Shown piece by piece: positions 17,291 through 26,945 of a stretch of DNA of 64,000 nt. Made by a program: the position numbers and the translations under genes. The stretch lies in contig NZ_JACHHW010000008.1 in NCBI RefSeq assembly GCF_014202945.1, positions 62,001 to 126,000 on the forward strand. Direction: 5' to 3'. Below the pieces are notes generated by a model. That model was not told the origin of the DNA and made no database searches. It was given only the letters and a program-made list of their open reading frames with translations. Source of the DNA: Zhongshania antarctica (GTDB lineage Bacteria; Pseudomonadota; Gammaproteobacteria; Pseudomonadales; Spongiibacteraceae). Each line of letters begins with the position of its first letter. Position 1 is the first letter of the stretch.

Positions 17291-19078
17291 ATGCCGCAAT
17301 ACACAGCTCCGCTCCGCGATATTAATTTCGTGTTAAAAGATGTACTTAAGAGCGATAAACATTTCGCCAGTCTCGCTACTCGTGAAGAGGTCAGTGAAGA
17401 CTTAATGGACGCCATTATTAGTGAAGGCGCCAAGTTTTCTGAAAATGTTCTTTCTCCGCTGAACCAGCCTGGTGACCAAGAAGGTTGTACTTGGTCTGAA
17501 GACGGTGTCAAAACCCCTAAGGGTTTTAAAGAGGCCTATCAGCAATATGCTGAAGGTGGTTGGCCGTCAATGACTGCGAACCCTGAGTTTGGCGGTCAAG
17601 GCTTGCCGAATTCTTTGGGCTTAGTTGTCACCGAAATGGTCAGCTCTGCCTGCTGGTCTTGGGGTATGTACACTGGTTTGTCGCAGTCTGCCGCGCGTTT
17701 GCTTGAAGTCTATGCCAGCGACGAGTTGCAGCAGACGTATTTAGGTAAAATGACTGAAGGTACTTGGGGCGGCACTATGTGTTTAACCGAGTCCCACTGC
17801 GGTTCAGACCTTGGTCTGTTGCGCACTAAAGCCGAGGCCAATGCCGACGGTAGTTACAATGTTACCGGCACCAAGATTTTCATCTCGGGTGGCGAGCACG
17901 ACATGATGGAAAATATTATCCATTTGGTGCTGGCCCGGGTTGAAGGCGCGCCAGAAGGCACTAAGGGTATTTCACTGTTTGTTGTGCCTAAGTTCCTGCC
18001 TGATGAAAATGGTGAAGTTGGTGAGCGCAATGGCGTGCACTGTGGCAGCATCGAACACAAAATGGGTATTAAAGCGTCTGCTACCTGTGTAATGAATTTC
18101 GACAGCGCTAAAGGCTTTTTGGTCGGCGAAGAAAATCGCGGCTTGAATGCCATGTTCCATATGATGAACTCAGCGCGTTTGGGTACAGCTTTGCAAGGTT
18201 TGTCAGCGGGTGAAGCATCATTCCAAGGTGCACTGGCGTACGCTAAAGACCGCCTGCAAATGCGCTCATTGAGCGGCCCGAAAAATCCCAATGGCCCAGC
18301 TGATCCATTGATCGTGCACGCCGATGTGCGCCGTATGCTGTTAACGCAAAAGGCCTTTGCTGAAGGCAGTCGCGCCTTTATCTATTGGGTTGCGCAATTG
18401 GTTGATACCTTCTACTTCTCTGGCGATGAACAGGCGCGCAAAGATGCAGAAGAACTGTCTGAATTGCTGACGCCAATCGCTAAGGCCTTTGTAACCGAAA
18501 CCGGCCTAGAATCTGCTAACTACGGTATGCAGGTTTTTGGTGGTCACGGCTTTATTTCTGAGTGGGGCATGGAGCAGATTGTTCGCGATTTGCGCATCTC
18601 TACTTTGTATGAAGGCACTACTGGTATCCAAGCCCTCGATTTGTTGGGTCGTAAAGTGATGGGCAGCGGCGGCAAGCAGTTAATGGTGTTCACCAAAATC
18701 ATTCACAGCTTCTGCAAAGAGCAGCAAGACAAGCCGGGCATGGCGCCCTTTGTCTCCAAGCTTGCTGAATTGAATAAAGAGTGGGGTGAAATCACCGGTA
18801 AGCTGGGTGAAAAAGCCATGGCTAATGCCGACGAAGTTGGTGCCGCCTCAGTCGATTACTTGATGTATGCTGGCTATGTGTCGCTGGCTTATATGTGGGC
18901 GCGTATGGCGTCGGTTGCCCTCGACGGTGATGCTGACGATGCGTTCCTTAAAGCTAAGGTGCAAACGGCTAATTTTTATTATCAGCGCTTATTGCCGCGT
19001 ACCGAAGCTCATAAGATCGCGATGTTGAATGGTGCAGATAGCCTGATGGCAATGCCTGAAGATGCCTTTGCATTTTAA
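17291..19078 (+). CDS. Acyl-CoA dehydrogenase, 595-residue type (FadE1/FadE2-like)
   Basis: Flavin enzyme for the first step of fatty acyl-CoA beta-oxidation. The layout is an N-terminal extension domain (1-75), N-terminal helical, middle barrel (C-L-T-E-S-H-C-G-S-D near 163) and C-terminal helical domains, plus an extra C-terminal domain, as in the 600-residue Pseudomonas FadE1/FadE2 group. The catalytic base is E441 in Y-E-G-T-T-G-I-Q. I start at ATG 17291 because GAGG precedes it and its M-P-Q-Y-x-A-P-L-R-D beginning matches the paralogue downstream. Chain-length preference cannot be read from sequence. Confidence 0.92.
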   Translation: MPQYTAPLRDINFVLKDVLKSDKHFASLATREEVSEDLMDAIISEGAKFSENVLSPLNQPGDQEGCTWSEDGVKTPKGFKEAYQQYAEGGWPSMTANPEFGGQGLPNSLGLVVTEMVSSACWSWGMYTGLSQSAARLLEVYASDELQQTYLGKMTEGTWGGTMCLTESHCGSDLGLLRTKAEANADGSYNVTGTKIFISGGEHDMMENIIHLVLARVEGAPEGTKGISLFVVPKFLPDENGEVGERNGVHCGSIEHKMGIKASATCVMNFDSAKGFLVGEENRGLNAMFHMMNSARLGTALQGLSAGEASFQGALAYAKDRLQMRSLSGPKNPNGPADPLIVHADVRRMLLTQKAFAEGSRAFIYWVAQLVDTFYFSGDEQARKDAEELSELLTPIAKAFVTETGLESANYGMQVFGGHGFISEWGMEQIVRDLRISTLYEGTTGIQALDLLGRKVMGSGGKQLMVFTKIIHSFCKEQQDKPGMAPFVSKLAELNKEWGEITGKLGEKAMANADEVGAASVDYLMYAGYVSLAYMWARMASVALDGDADDAFLKAKVQTANFYYQRLLPRTEAHKIAMLNGADSLMAMPEDAFAF

Positions 19079-19142
19079 TTGGCACTAAAACCCATTTTGA
19101 TTGCGGCGACCTTGTGTCGCCGCTTGTCTAGAGGATCTCTAA

Positions 19143-20933
19143 ATGCCTGAATATAAAGCCCCCCTGCGCGATATGCAGTTTGTATTACACGATGTTTTTC
19201 ACGCGGAGCAGCTGTGGGAAACCATGCCTGCTATGGAAGACGTCAACCGTGAATTGGCCGACGCAATTCTGGAAGAAAGTGCCAAAATTAACGAGAGTCT
19301 GATTGCGCCTTTGAGCCAGCCTGGTCATGAAGAAGGCGTGACCTGGGCAGATGGCGTAGTGACTACGCCCAAAGGTTACCCTGAGGCCTTTAAACAATTG
19401 GCTGACGGTGGTTGGGGCGGTCTGTCTGGTGCGCCAGAATACGGCGGCCAAACGATGCCCAAAATGTTGGTGCTATTGTTTGAAGAGATGCTTTACTCCT
19501 CCAACATCGCCATGGGTCTCTATTTAACGCTAACCTCGGGCGCAGCATTGGCGATTGCCAGTCACGCATCCGAAGAGCTTAAAACCAAATTCCTACCCAA
19601 TATGTATTCGGCCAAATGGGCTGGCGCGATGTGCTTGACCGAAAGCCACGCCGGTACCGACCTCGGCATGATTCGGACCAAGGCTGTGCCGCAGACTGAC
19701 GGTAGCTACAGTGTTAGCGGTACCAAGATATTTATTACCGGCGGCGATCACGACCTGACTGAGAACGTTATCCATTTGGTGTTGGCGAAACTGCCAGACG
19801 CTCCAGCGGGATCCAAAGGTATTTCTCTTTTCTTGGTGCCAAAGTTTAAAGTTAACGATGATGGCAGCCTGGGCGAAGCCAATGGCGTGAGCTGCGGCAG
19901 CATTGAACACAAAATGGGGATTAATGCGTCAGCGACCTGCGTAATGAACTTCGACGGCGCTGAAGGCTATTTGGTTGGTGAAATCAATCGCGGCCTGCAA
20001 GGCATGTTCACCATGATGAACTACGAGCGTTTGTCTGTGGGTATACAAGGCTTGAGCGCGGCCGAGGCGGCGTATCAGTGGTCTTCTCTTTACGCCCGCG
20101 AGCGCACTCAAAGCCGCGCACCATCAGGTCCGGTGAATAAAGATGGCGCCGCCGATCCGATCATTGTGCACCCCGATGTACGCCGCATGCTGCTTACCCA
20201 AAAAGCCTATGTCGAAGCAGGGCGCGCTTTTGCGGTATACGTTGGTAAGCAATTGGACTTGTCTAAATTTGCCAGTGGCGACGCCCAAGAGCGTGGTGCG
20301 GCCATGGTTGAATTGCTGACCCCAGTAGCAAAAGCTTTCCTTACCGATAAAGGCCTTGAAGGCACTGTGCACGGCCAACAGATTTTTGGTGGCCATGGCT
20401 ATGTGCGCGAATGGGGCATGGAGCAGCTGGTGCGTGATGTGCGTATTAGCCAAATTTATGAAGGCACCAATGGCATTCAGGCGCTGGATTTAATGGGTCG
20501 CAAGATTGCTGCTAACGGCGGTCAAACCTTGGCGTTGTTAGTTGCCGAAATGCGCGAGTTCGGCGCTTCAGCTGCGGCGGTGAAGGGCATGGACGAGTTT
20601 GTAAACCCATTGAATGAGGCGGTTGATAACCTCGAATCACTCGCGGCTTACGTGCTTGAGCAGACTAAAAATGGCGATGCTAACGCGATTGGCGCGGCTT
20701 CGGTTGAATTCCTCCACGTTATGGGCTTCACGCTGTACACCTATATGTGGGCGATGATGTGTAAAGCGGTATTAAGCGGTGACTGTGCGCAGGGGGATGC
20801 CTTCGCGCAAGCCAAACTGCACACCGCGCGCTTCTTCGTTCAGCGCCTATTGCCCCAGGCTAAAGGTTTGAGCGAGTCGGTTCGCAACGGCAGCGCCAGT
20901 CTTATGGATATTCCAGAAGAGGCGTTTATCTAA
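19143..20933 (+). CDS. Acyl-CoA dehydrogenase, second paralogue of the tandem pair
   Basis: 596 residues with the same domain layout as the preceding gene and clear alignment along its length (M-P-E-Y-K-A-P-L-R-D start; C-L-T-E-S-H-A-G-T-D; catalytic E440 in Y-E-G-T-N-G-I-Q). A tandem duplication followed by divergence is the simplest reading, with the two probably differing in acyl-chain preference, as proposed for the Pseudomonas pair. GAGG lies ten bases upstream of the ATG. It is 64 bases after the first copy and followed by a strong terminator, so the two form one transcription unit. Confidence 0.92.
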   Translation: MPEYKAPLRDMQFVLHDVFHAEQLWETMPAMEDVNRELADAILEESAKINESLIAPLSQPGHEEGVTWADGVVTTPKGYPEAFKQLADGGWGGLSGAPEYGGQTMPKMLVLLFEEMLYSSNIAMGLYLTLTSGAALAIASHASEELKTKFLPNMYSAKWAGAMCLTESHAGTDLGMIRTKAVPQTDGSYSVSGTKIFITGGDHDLTENVIHLVLAKLPDAPAGSKGISLFLVPKFKVNDDGSLGEANGVSCGSIEHKMGINASATCVMNFDGAEGYLVGEINRGLQGMFTMMNYERLSVGIQGLSAAEAAYQWSSLYARERTQSRAPSGPVNKDGAADPIIVHPDVRRMLLTQKAYVEAGRAFAVYVGKQLDLSKFASGDAQERGAAMVELLTPVAKAFLTDKGLEGTVHGQQIFGGHGYVREWGMEQLVRDVRISQIYEGTNGIQALDLMGRKIAANGGQTLALLVAEMREFGASAAAVKGMDEFVNPLNEAVDNLESLAAYVLEQTKNGDANAIGAASVEFLHVMGFTLYTYMWAMMCKAVLSGDCAQGDAFAQAKLHTARFFVQRLLPQAKGLSESVRNGSASLMDIPEEAFI

Positions 20934-20964
20934 AGTATGGGTAAACGGTAAAGCTGGAGAAGAG

Positions 20965-20998
20965 GGCGGCATCTTGCGATAATGATGCCGCCTTTTTT
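20965..20998 (+). terminator. Intrinsic terminator after the acyl-CoA dehydrogenase pair
   Basis: Perfect 9-bp stem GGCGGCATC/GATGCCGCC (20965-20973, 20984-20992), 10-base loop, then TTTTTT. Confidence 0.9.
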
Positions 20999-21056
20999 AT
21001 TGCCTGTGCTTTTGTTAATAACAGAAGGTTGGTGATGCCTAACCCCTGGTGACTCA

Positions 21057-21245
21057 ATGGAAAACGAACACAATAAGCTTAACCCTGAAGATCAAGCCAA
21101 GGTCGACGCCTTCTTAAAACAAGGTTACAACGAGACTGACCGCAAGCCTTATCGACCGCTTAAATTATTGGGCATCTTACTTGTGATTGTGTCCTTTATT
21201 ACCGTTGGCAGCCTAATGCTTGCCCGCATGAGCGGGGTTCATTAA
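21057..21245 (+). CDS. DUF3094 small membrane protein
   Basis: 62 residues. A charged N-terminal half with N-P-E-D-Q-A-K-V-D-A-F-L and R-K-P-Y-R-P is followed by one membrane helix at about residues 36-57. This is the layout of the DUF3094 family of pseudomonads and relatives, which has no assigned function. It is a single gene, convergent with the sterol desaturase-like gene 12 bases away. No strong ribosome-binding site is seen. Confidence 0.75.
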   Translation: MENEHNKLNPEDQAKVDAFLKQGYNETDRKPYRPLKLLGILLVIVSFITVGSLMLARMSGVH

Positions 21246-21257
21246 GCCCTCGCCCAG

Positions 21258-22118
21258 CTAACCCAATTTCTTTAGATCGATTGCAAAGTAGCGGTACCAA
21301 ATACTGTGCTCTTCTTTCGGTGACTGCTTCCACCCATACTGGCTTGGCTTCTCCGTTTCTATTTCGAGCGTGCCGAACAGCAGCCAGTCATACAGTGCTA
21401 ATAAATTGCACATATTCTTTGCAGAGTTTTTGCCCCGCGCATGATGGTGGTGGTGCTGTGTAGGGAAAGTAATAATATGGCAGAGGCCGCGCATGGTTTT
21501 GCGGACCCACGGCCAAGGGTGATTCAAGAAATATAAATCGTAATTCCAATTAACGTGGTTATGGGCTGCCCACAGGCCTTTGAACACCGTGCCAATTAAA
21601 AATACCTCAGTCAGTCCTAAATAAAGGCACAAAAACTGAAACCAGAAGTTGGGCATGATAAACCAGAACAACCAGTGTTCAACAAAGGTTTGGGTCACAC
21701 TTAACTCGCCTCGGCCGTCGTTGCCCCCCGAAAAATGGTGAGGCCGGTGGCCCATTTTGAACAGTTGCTGAACTACAAGCAGGGGCTTCCAGCGGGGCCG
21801 TCGCGCATGGGAAAAGAAATGGGCACCGCTGTGTAATAACTCCTCGATAAAAATATAGGCAATGAGCACCGGCCAAAAATAGGCCTCCTGCAGCCAGCCG
21901 AGGCTACCTTGATAATGCGGTGCCAGCTGGGTGCCGAGCCATGCAATGCTAAATATTAGGGCTGGTCGCTGCACCGCGCCCAGACCAAATGCAGCGATGA
22001 CTGCCATGCCCCAATCTTCACGGGACTTTTTACCATTGCTGTTACGCCCAGCCTGCCATTCCCATATGGAGGCCAAAATAATAAACAAAATAACGGAGAG
22101 GCTGACGATGTTGTCCAT
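21258..22118 (-). CDS. Sterol desaturase / fatty acid hydroxylase family membrane protein
   Basis: 286 residues from ATG 22118; the longer form from 22148 has no ribosome-binding site, whereas ATTAGGA precedes 22118. There are several membrane helices. The di-iron histidine clusters of the fatty acid hydroxylase superfamily are visible as H-S-G-A-H-F-F-S-H, H-R-P-H-H, H-N-H-V-N-W and Q-H-H-H-H-H. The family uses O2 to hydroxylate or desaturate lipids such as sterols, carotenoids or fatty acids; the substrate here is not known. It is divergent from a LysR gene 114 bases away, which is a likely regulator. Confidence 0.82.
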   Translation of the reverse strand: MDNIVSLSVILFIILASIWEWQAGRNSNGKKSREDWGMAVIAAFGLGAVQRPALIFSIAWLGTQLAPHYQGSLGWLQEAYFWPVLIAYIFIEELLHSGAHFFSHARRPRWKPLLVVQQLFKMGHRPHHFSGGNDGRGELSVTQTFVEHWLFWFIMPNFWFQFLCLYLGLTEVFLIGTVFKGLWAAHNHVNWNYDLYFLNHPWPWVRKTMRGLCHIITFPTQHHHHHARGKNSAKNMCNLLALYDWLLFGTLEIETEKPSQYGWKQSPKEEHSIWYRYFAIDLKKLG

Positions 22119-22194
22119 GGCTGTTTTCCTAATATGCTTTATTGTCATAACAGCATACGGCTCTATTATTATTTGTAAATTTGATGTTATATAT

Positions 22195-22211
22195 AAATAT
22201 TATCCATATTT
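22195..22211 (+). promoter_or_regulatory. AAATAT-N5-ATATTT inverted repeat in the desaturase/LysR divergent region
   Basis: A perfect 6-bp dyad (22195-22200, 22206-22211) lies just upstream of TATAAT at 22214-22219, in the 114-base divergent spacer. Position and size fit a LysR-type binding site, but AT-rich dyads arise easily by chance. Confidence 0.4.
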
Positions 22212-22232
22212 CTTATAATTTAGGCGCATCCT

Positions 22233-23147
22233 ATGCTTAATCTGCGCGGCGTGGATCTCAATTTGCTGTCGATCTTTGATGCATTGATGCTTGAAGAGAA
22301 TATGACTCGTGCCGCAGATCGGCTAGGGATGAGTCAGCCGGCCATGAGCGCAGCCTTGCAGCGCCTGCGGCTGACATTTAAAGACGAACTGTTTGTCCGC
22401 AGCCGCTTGGGGATGACGCCCACACCGCGGGCTCAGTTGATATACCCGCAAATCCGCGAGGCGCTGGCCTTGGTGCGCGGTGCGCTAGCTAAAGAGCAGT
22501 ATTTTGACCCGAGTCGCGATCAGCGTTGCTTTCGTCTGCTTGGTGACAACTATTTTGAGGCGGTGGCGCTTGGTCCACTCATGGCGCTGTTGCAGCGGGG
22601 CGGCTCAGCACTTACGGTAGAAACTCTGGCATTTGCTGGCCAAGAACAAGATTTAGCCCTTAGTTTACGGCGGCTAGATGTTGATGTATTAATAGACTAT
22701 GTGCCGCTGACACAGGACTATATTTGTACCGAGCAGCTCGCCCAAGAGCGCTTGGTTGTCATCGCCAGAGGCGCTCACCCACGGATTAACGGCGCGCTAT
22801 CCCTTGAGCAATACCTCGCCGAAGAGCATGTCTTTTTACCGCAGCGCAGCCGCGAGCGCAGCCAGCTAGAACAGGCCTTGGGTGGCAAATCACTGTCGCG
22901 TAAAAAAGCGGCGCAAGTACAGAATTTCTCGAGCATGTTGCCGGTGGTCGCGGCAACAGATTATCTCGCGGTGATGCCCTCGCGAATGCAGCAGGTTTTC
23001 GCTGGCGCCTTTGATATACAGAGTTTTGACTTTCCCTTGCCAACTGATCCAATCCCGATTTGGATGATGTGGCCCACGGCGTTAGAAGGCGATACCGCTC
23101 AGCAGTGGTTTCGAGCGCAATTGCGTCATTTGGTGGGTACGCTGTAA
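22233..23147 (+). CDS. LysR-family transcriptional regulator
   Basis: 304 residues. A winged helix-turn-helix lies at about residues 8-66 (L-D-A-L-M-L-E-E-N-M-T-R-A-A-D-R-L-G then S-Q-P-A-M-S-A-A-L-Q-R-L-R). The start D-L-N-L-L and the E-E-x-M-T-R-A-A-x-R-L pattern place it near the NodD/NahR/LinR group, whose members sense small aromatic or lipid-like effectors. The effector domain fills the rest. It is divergent from the sterol desaturase-like gene and probably controls it. Confidence 0.9.
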   Translation: MLNLRGVDLNLLSIFDALMLEENMTRAADRLGMSQPAMSAALQRLRLTFKDELFVRSRLGMTPTPRAQLIYPQIREALALVRGALAKEQYFDPSRDQRCFRLLGDNYFEAVALGPLMALLQRGGSALTVETLAFAGQEQDLALSLRRLDVDVLIDYVPLTQDYICTEQLAQERLVVIARGAHPRINGALSLEQYLAEEHVFLPQRSRERSQLEQALGGKSLSRKKAAQVQNFSSMLPVVAATDYLAVMPSRMQQVFAGAFDIQSFDFPLPTDPIPIWMMWPTALEGDTAQQWFRAQLRHLVGTL

Positions 23148-23239
23148 GGGCTTGGGTTGGTGGCTAAGTGCTTAGACTTTAGGCTGGGTCATTTGCTAGT
23201 CTGTTTTATACACACGCTTCGCTTAGCAGGGGATTCACA

Positions 23240-23653
23240 ATGTCTGCGGTTTTGACTCATCTGGCACTTCACGTTCGTGATATTGAATCTTGTATAGCTT
23301 TTTACCAAGAGTATGCGGGCCTGAAATTAATCCATCAGCGCGATAATAAGGCCGGTGGCGAGGTGGTTTGGCTTGCGGAAGCGGGTCGCGAACAGGAGTT
23401 TATTCTAGTGTTACTGCCGGGCGGTCCCGGGCGTAATCAGCTTGATAGCGATTTTTCGCACCTGGGTTTTGCGCTACCCAGCCGCGCGGCGGTAGATGTT
23501 ATTGCGGCGCGCGGTAAACAAGATGGCATACTCGCTTGGGCGACGCGCGAAGAACCCTATCCCGTCGGTTATTACTGCGGGTTACGTGACCCCGATGGCA
23601 ATTTTGTTGAATTTAGTTATGGCCAGCCGCTGGGGCCAGGCGCCAATGGATAA
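23240..23653 (+). CDS. VOC-family (glyoxalase/dioxygenase fold) protein
   Basis: 137 residues forming one glyoxalase/bleomycin-resistance/dioxygenase module. H8 or H12 in T-H-L-A-L-H-V-R, E78 region H-L-G-F-A and E124 in G-N-F-V-E-F-S-Y-G are candidate metal ligands. Such stand-alone modules catalyse varied metal-dependent reactions, and the substrate cannot be inferred. AGGGGA precedes the ATG. The next gene (GNAT) starts inside its last three codons, so the two are translated together. Confidence 0.8.
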   Translation: MSAVLTHLALHVRDIESCIAFYQEYAGLKLIHQRDNKAGGEVVWLAEAGREQEFILVLLPGGPGRNQLDSDFSHLGFALPSRAAVDVIAARGKQDGILAWATREEPYPVGYYCGLRDPDGNFVEFSYGQPLGPGANG

Positions 23654-24140
23654 TGCAAGCTTGAAAATCGAAATCGCTGATTATCACAACGCCGCTCATC
23701 GCGCCGGAATTATCACCTTAATGTCAGCTTATGCCTTAGACCCTATGGGTGGCGGCGAGGTATTGCCGCACGAGGTGTTAATGAATCTGTGTGATGCCTT
23801 AGCCGGTGAAGTTGGGGCTATTACCTTATTGGCCTTTGATGGTGAAAATGCCGTGGCGCTGCTCACCGCCCTGCGCGGATTTTCTACCTTTAAATGTAAG
23901 CCGCTGCTGAATATCCATGATGTGATGGTTTTGTCGCAATACCGGGGTCAGGGCCTGAGTGATCGTATGATTGCGGTGCTTGAAGAGTTTGCTCGCTGTC
24001 ATGACTACTGCAAACTAACCTTAGAGGTGCTGGCGAATAACCTCAGCGCACAGCGGGTGTATCAGCGTTGCGGCTTCGCGCCCTACGAACTCGACCCCGA
24101 ACAAGGCGCAGCTACCTTTTGGCAAAAGCAGCTAATTTAG
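23646..24140 (+). CDS. GNAT-family N-acetyltransferase
   Basis: 164 residues. The acetyl-CoA-binding motif A appears as V-L-S-Q-Y-R-G-Q-G-L-S-D-R-M, followed by L-E-V-L-A-N-N-x-S-A-Q-R-V-Y-Q-R-C-G-F, the family's C-terminal signature. The ATG at 23646 overlaps the VOC gene by eight bases; a longer in-frame extension runs back into the VOC gene and is not real. The acceptor substrate is unknown. Confidence 0.87.
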   Translation: MDNASLKIEIADYHNAAHRAGIITLMSAYALDPMGGGEVLPHEVLMNLCDALAGEVGAITLLAFDGENAVALLTALRGFSTFKCKPLLNIHDVMVLSQYRGQGLSDRMIAVLEEFARCHDYCKLTLEVLANNLSAQRVYQRCGFAPYELDPEQGAATFWQKQLI

Positions 24141-24203
24141 TCTGTGCGTAGAACGAGCTAATTGCACTAATGATATGAAACTACCGAGAAAGGGCGTTGA
24201 TCA

Positions 24204-24647
24204 ATGAAAGGCAAAATACTCGATTTTAAAGCCGACACTGGCGCCGGTGTGATTAGCGCCGAAGACGGTCAGCGTTATTCGTTCACCGCCGCGCAGTGGC
24301 AAGCCGACACTGATATCCGGGCCGGTGTTGCCGTGGATTTTGTGGCAGCGGGTGCGCAGGCCGAAGCCATTTATGTAGATACCGCGTTGGTTTCTGGCTC
24401 GTCTAAAAAAGTGGCTGCGGCACTGTTCGCATTTTTCTTTGGGGTGTTTGGCGTACATAAATTTTACTTGGGCTATACCAAGCAGGGCGTGATCATGGTG
24501 CTGGCCTTTGTGTTTGGTTTTATTCTTCTGGGCCTGCCTTCCCTTGTCGTTGCGATTATTGCCTTTATTGAGTTTATTATTTACATCACTAAATCCGACG
24601 CGGAATTTGAGCAGAGCTATGTGCGCAATCAGCGGCCGTGGTTTTAA
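24204..24647 (+). CDS. TM2-domain membrane protein with an N-terminal OB/cold-shock-like domain
   Basis: 147 residues. Residues 1-55 start M-K-G-K-I-L-D-F with [10 protein letters not shown] and resemble a degenerate cold-shock/OB-fold module. Residues 68-135 are a TM2 domain: [23 protein letters not shown]-type first helix and turn (split here as K67-K68 and H-K-F-Y-L-G), then a second hydrophobic pair. The aromatic G-x-H-K-F-Y-L-G turn is diagnostic. TM2 proteins have no settled function in bacteria. GAAAGGG precedes the ATG. It ends eight bases before cobB. Confidence 0.8.
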   Translation: MKGKILDFKADTGAGVISAEDGQRYSFTAAQWQADTDIRAGVAVDFVAAGAQAEAIYVDTALVSGSSKKVAAALFAFFFGVFGVHKFYLGYTKQGVIMVLAFVFGFILLGLPSLVVAIIAFIEFIIYITKSDAEFEQSYVRNQRPWF

Positions 24648-24655
24648 GAGTGAGT

Positions 24656-25372
24656 ATGGCGTATCAGCGGGTAGTGGTATTGACTGGCGCGGGGATCTCC
24701 GCAGAGTCTGGCATTAAGACGTTTCGTGCGGCAGACGGCCTTTGGGAGGAACACCGGGTTGAAGACGTGGCGACCCCTGAGGGTTTTGCGGCGAATCCCA
24801 CGCTAGTGCAGCGCTTTTACAATGAGCGCCGCCGTCAATTATTAAGCACAGAGGTAACGGTAAATCCCGCGCATATAGCGCTTGCTAAATTTGAGAAAAA
24901 ATTTACCGGTGAGTTTTTACTCGTCACCCAAAATATTGACGATCTTCATGAGCGCGCGGGCTCGCAAAAACTTATTCATATGCACGGCGAACTACTCAAA
25001 ATGCAGTGCAGCTATAGTGGGGTGGTCTATCCAATCGCCACCGATATTAGTACCGACGCTCGCTGCGCCTGTTGCGGGCTGCGCGGCGGTCTGCGCCCGA
25101 ACATCGTATGGTTTGGCGAGATGCCCTTGGGAATGGATGAGATTTACACTGGGCTGGAGCAATGTGACTTGTTTATTGCAGTGGGCACCTCAGGCAATGT
25201 CTATCCGGCGGCGGGTTTTGTGCAAGCGGCAGGAAGTGTCGGCGCCCATACTATCGAAGTGAATTTAGAGCCATCGGCAGTGCAGTCCGCGTTTTCGGAA
25301 ACCCGCTACGGGCTGGCCAGCGTTGAATTGCCGCGTTTGCTCAATGAATTGTTGACTGTTACCACTTGTTAA
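24656..25372 (+). CDS. cobB: NAD-dependent protein deacylase, sirtuin CobB
   Basis: 238 residues, short CobB type. [10 protein letters not shown] (11-20) and T-Q-N-I-D-D (91-96) bind NAD, H110 in H-M-H-G-E is the catalytic base, and C118 with the C-A-C-C group near 138-141 are zinc-ligand candidates. Y55 and R58 in F-Y-N-E-R-R-R mark a class III sirtuin, which in E. coli CobB and SIRT5 goes with desuccinylase as well as deacetylase activity. I use ATG 24656 after AAGAGTGAG; the upstream GTG at 24638 overlaps the TM2 gene. It is convergent with the MocR gene, and the two share a TTAA at their ends. Confidence 0.93.
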   Translation: MAYQRVVVLTGAGISAESGIKTFRAADGLWEEHRVEDVATPEGFAANPTLVQRFYNERRRQLLSTEVTVNPAHIALAKFEKKFTGEFLLVTQNIDDLHERAGSQKLIHMHGELLKMQCSYSGVVYPIATDISTDARCACCGLRGGLRPNIVWFGEMPLGMDEIYTGLEQCDLFIAVGTSGNVYPAAGFVQAAGSVGAHTIEVNLEPSAVQSAFSETRYGLASVELPRLLNELLTVTTC

Positions 25373-26787
25373 ACGCACTGGGCATTCGCCAAGATACCTA
25401 GCGTGGCTAAGCCCTCTTCTAGTTGAGTACTCCAAGGGCAGGCGCAGGAAATGCGCAGGCAGTGCCGGTATTTTTCGCTGGCGGTAAACAGCGGTCCGGC
25501 GGCGATACTGATGTTCTTCGCCAAGGCTTGTTCCGCCAATAACAGAGCGTCGACCTGCTTAGGTAGTTCTAACCACAGGGCATAGCCACCACGAGGTTGG
25601 GTGATTTGGGTACCGCTGGGCATATGCCGCGCTAAGGCTTCCCGGATGCGTGCCGTTGAGGTGGTAAGTGCTGCCCGCATGCGGTGCAGATGACGGTCGT
25701 ATTCGCCGCTGTGCAGCAGGCGGTCGGCGGCCAACTGGGGAATCGTGGCGCTGGCCCCATTTAAGGTAAATTTCTGGTAGTTCAGCTCTTCGCTGTATTT
25801 GCCACCGGCAATCCAGCCGATGCGCAGCGCTGGTGACAGCGACTTAGACAGCGAAGAGCAATACAGCACATCGCTGCCCGTGTCGTAGCGCTTGGCGATG
25901 CTTGGCCGCAGTTGCTCAAAACTTAATTCGCCGTAAATATCATCTTCAATCAGTGGGATGTGCGCTGCGCTGAGCATGGCGACCAAATCTCGTTTGCGGG
26001 TATCGCTTAATGTAGCGCCAATGGGATTGCTGAAATTGCTGACCACAATACACGCTTTGACCGGCCATTTCTCAATCGCTAATTGCAAGGCTTCCAAAGA
26101 AATACCGTGCTGAGGATCCGTGGGTATTTCTAGGGCTTGCAGGCCTAGTGAATCAATTATTTGCAGCAAGCCATAAAAAAGTGGCGACTCTAAAGCGACA
26201 ATATCGCCTGCTTGGCAGCTTACTTTAAGGGCCAAGTACAGGGCTTCTTGGCAGCCCTGCGTAATCGTAATGTCGTCGGCATGAAGTTGGCAGCCTAGGT
26301 TGTTCATGCGTTTGGCGAGCTGCTGGCGCAGACCCAGATAGCCCGGTGGGAATTCATAGCCATTGCTGCGAGCGTGAGGGTGCCGGGCGGCACTCGCTAG
26401 GGCCCGCTCTAGCGCCGCTACGGGTAAAAAGCTGGCATCGGGAACAGTCGCCCCCAATCGCAGTATGCCGGGCCGGTTGGCAGCAGAGATGACCTGCATG
26501 ACCCGTTGCTGGCTATTGATGAGTGTGGGCTTGGTATCGGGTCGGGATTCGCTAGGGCGACGCACGGCGTTTTCAAAACGGGCTTTAATATAAAAGCCGG
26601 AGCGCGGTCGCGCCTCGATATATTGCTCTTGCTCTAAATAGCGGTAGGCAGCCAGTGCGGTAGATAGGCTGACACGGTGGGCTTCACTGGCTTGGCGCAC
26701 GCCGGGGAGTTTGTCGCCAATATTGAGCTGACCTTGCTCGATATGCTCGGCAATCTGGCTGGCAATTTGGCGGTAGCGGGGCGGCAT
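25369..26787 (-). CDS. MocR/PdxR-type GntR regulator with aminotransferase domain
   Basis: 472 residues. A GntR winged helix (about 1-70, G-D-K-L-P-G-V-R-Q) is linked to a class I aminotransferase-fold domain with PLP lysine K315 in S-S-L-S-K-S-L-S, N254 region S-N-P-I-G and D282-D283. MocR proteins sense PLP or amino compounds. It is divergent from a small membrane protein and a phzF-like gene, which are its likely targets, and a dyad lies in the shared spacer. Its end overlaps the cobB end by four bases. Confidence 0.92.
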   Translation of the reverse strand: MPPRYRQIASQIAEHIEQGQLNIGDKLPGVRQASEAHRVSLSTALAAYRYLEQEQYIEARPRSGFYIKARFENAVRRPSESRPDTKPTLINSQQRVMQVISAANRPGILRLGATVPDASFLPVAALERALASAARHPHARSNGYEFPPGYLGLRQQLAKRMNNLGCQLHADDITITQGCQEALYLALKVSCQAGDIVALESPLFYGLLQIIDSLGLQALEIPTDPQHGISLEALQLAIEKWPVKACIVVSNFSNPIGATLSDTRKRDLVAMLSAAHIPLIEDDIYGELSFEQLRPSIAKRYDTGSDVLYCSSLSKSLSPALRIGWIAGGKYSEELNYQKFTLNGASATIPQLAADRLLHSGEYDRHLHRMRAALTTSTARIREALARHMPSGTQITQPRGGYALWLELPKQVDALLLAEQALAKNISIAAGPLFTASEKYRHCLRISCACPWSTQLEEGLATLGILANAQCV

Positions 26788-26815
26788 TGTGGCGTCCTAG
26801 GTTAGAACTGTTATG

Positions 26816-26848
26816 CAGTACAGATGCGAAAAATATTAAACTGTACTG
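26816..26848 (+). promoter_or_regulatory. CAGTACAG-N17-CTGTACTG dyad in the MocR divergent spacer
   Basis: Perfect 8-bp arms at 26816-26823 and 26841-26848. A third related ACTGT lies at 26808-26812. CTGTAC-like half sites spaced about two turns apart suit MocR dimers, so autoregulation and control of the divergent genes are plausible. Confidence 0.55.
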
Positions 26849-26945
26849 TATCAAGATATAAATAGTGTATCTGTTGTGGTTTTTCTTGTCGCGTTAATCT
26901 GAGCGTGTGTTGGTCATTGCTCAGAAGGGCGGAAAGGAGTCTGTA

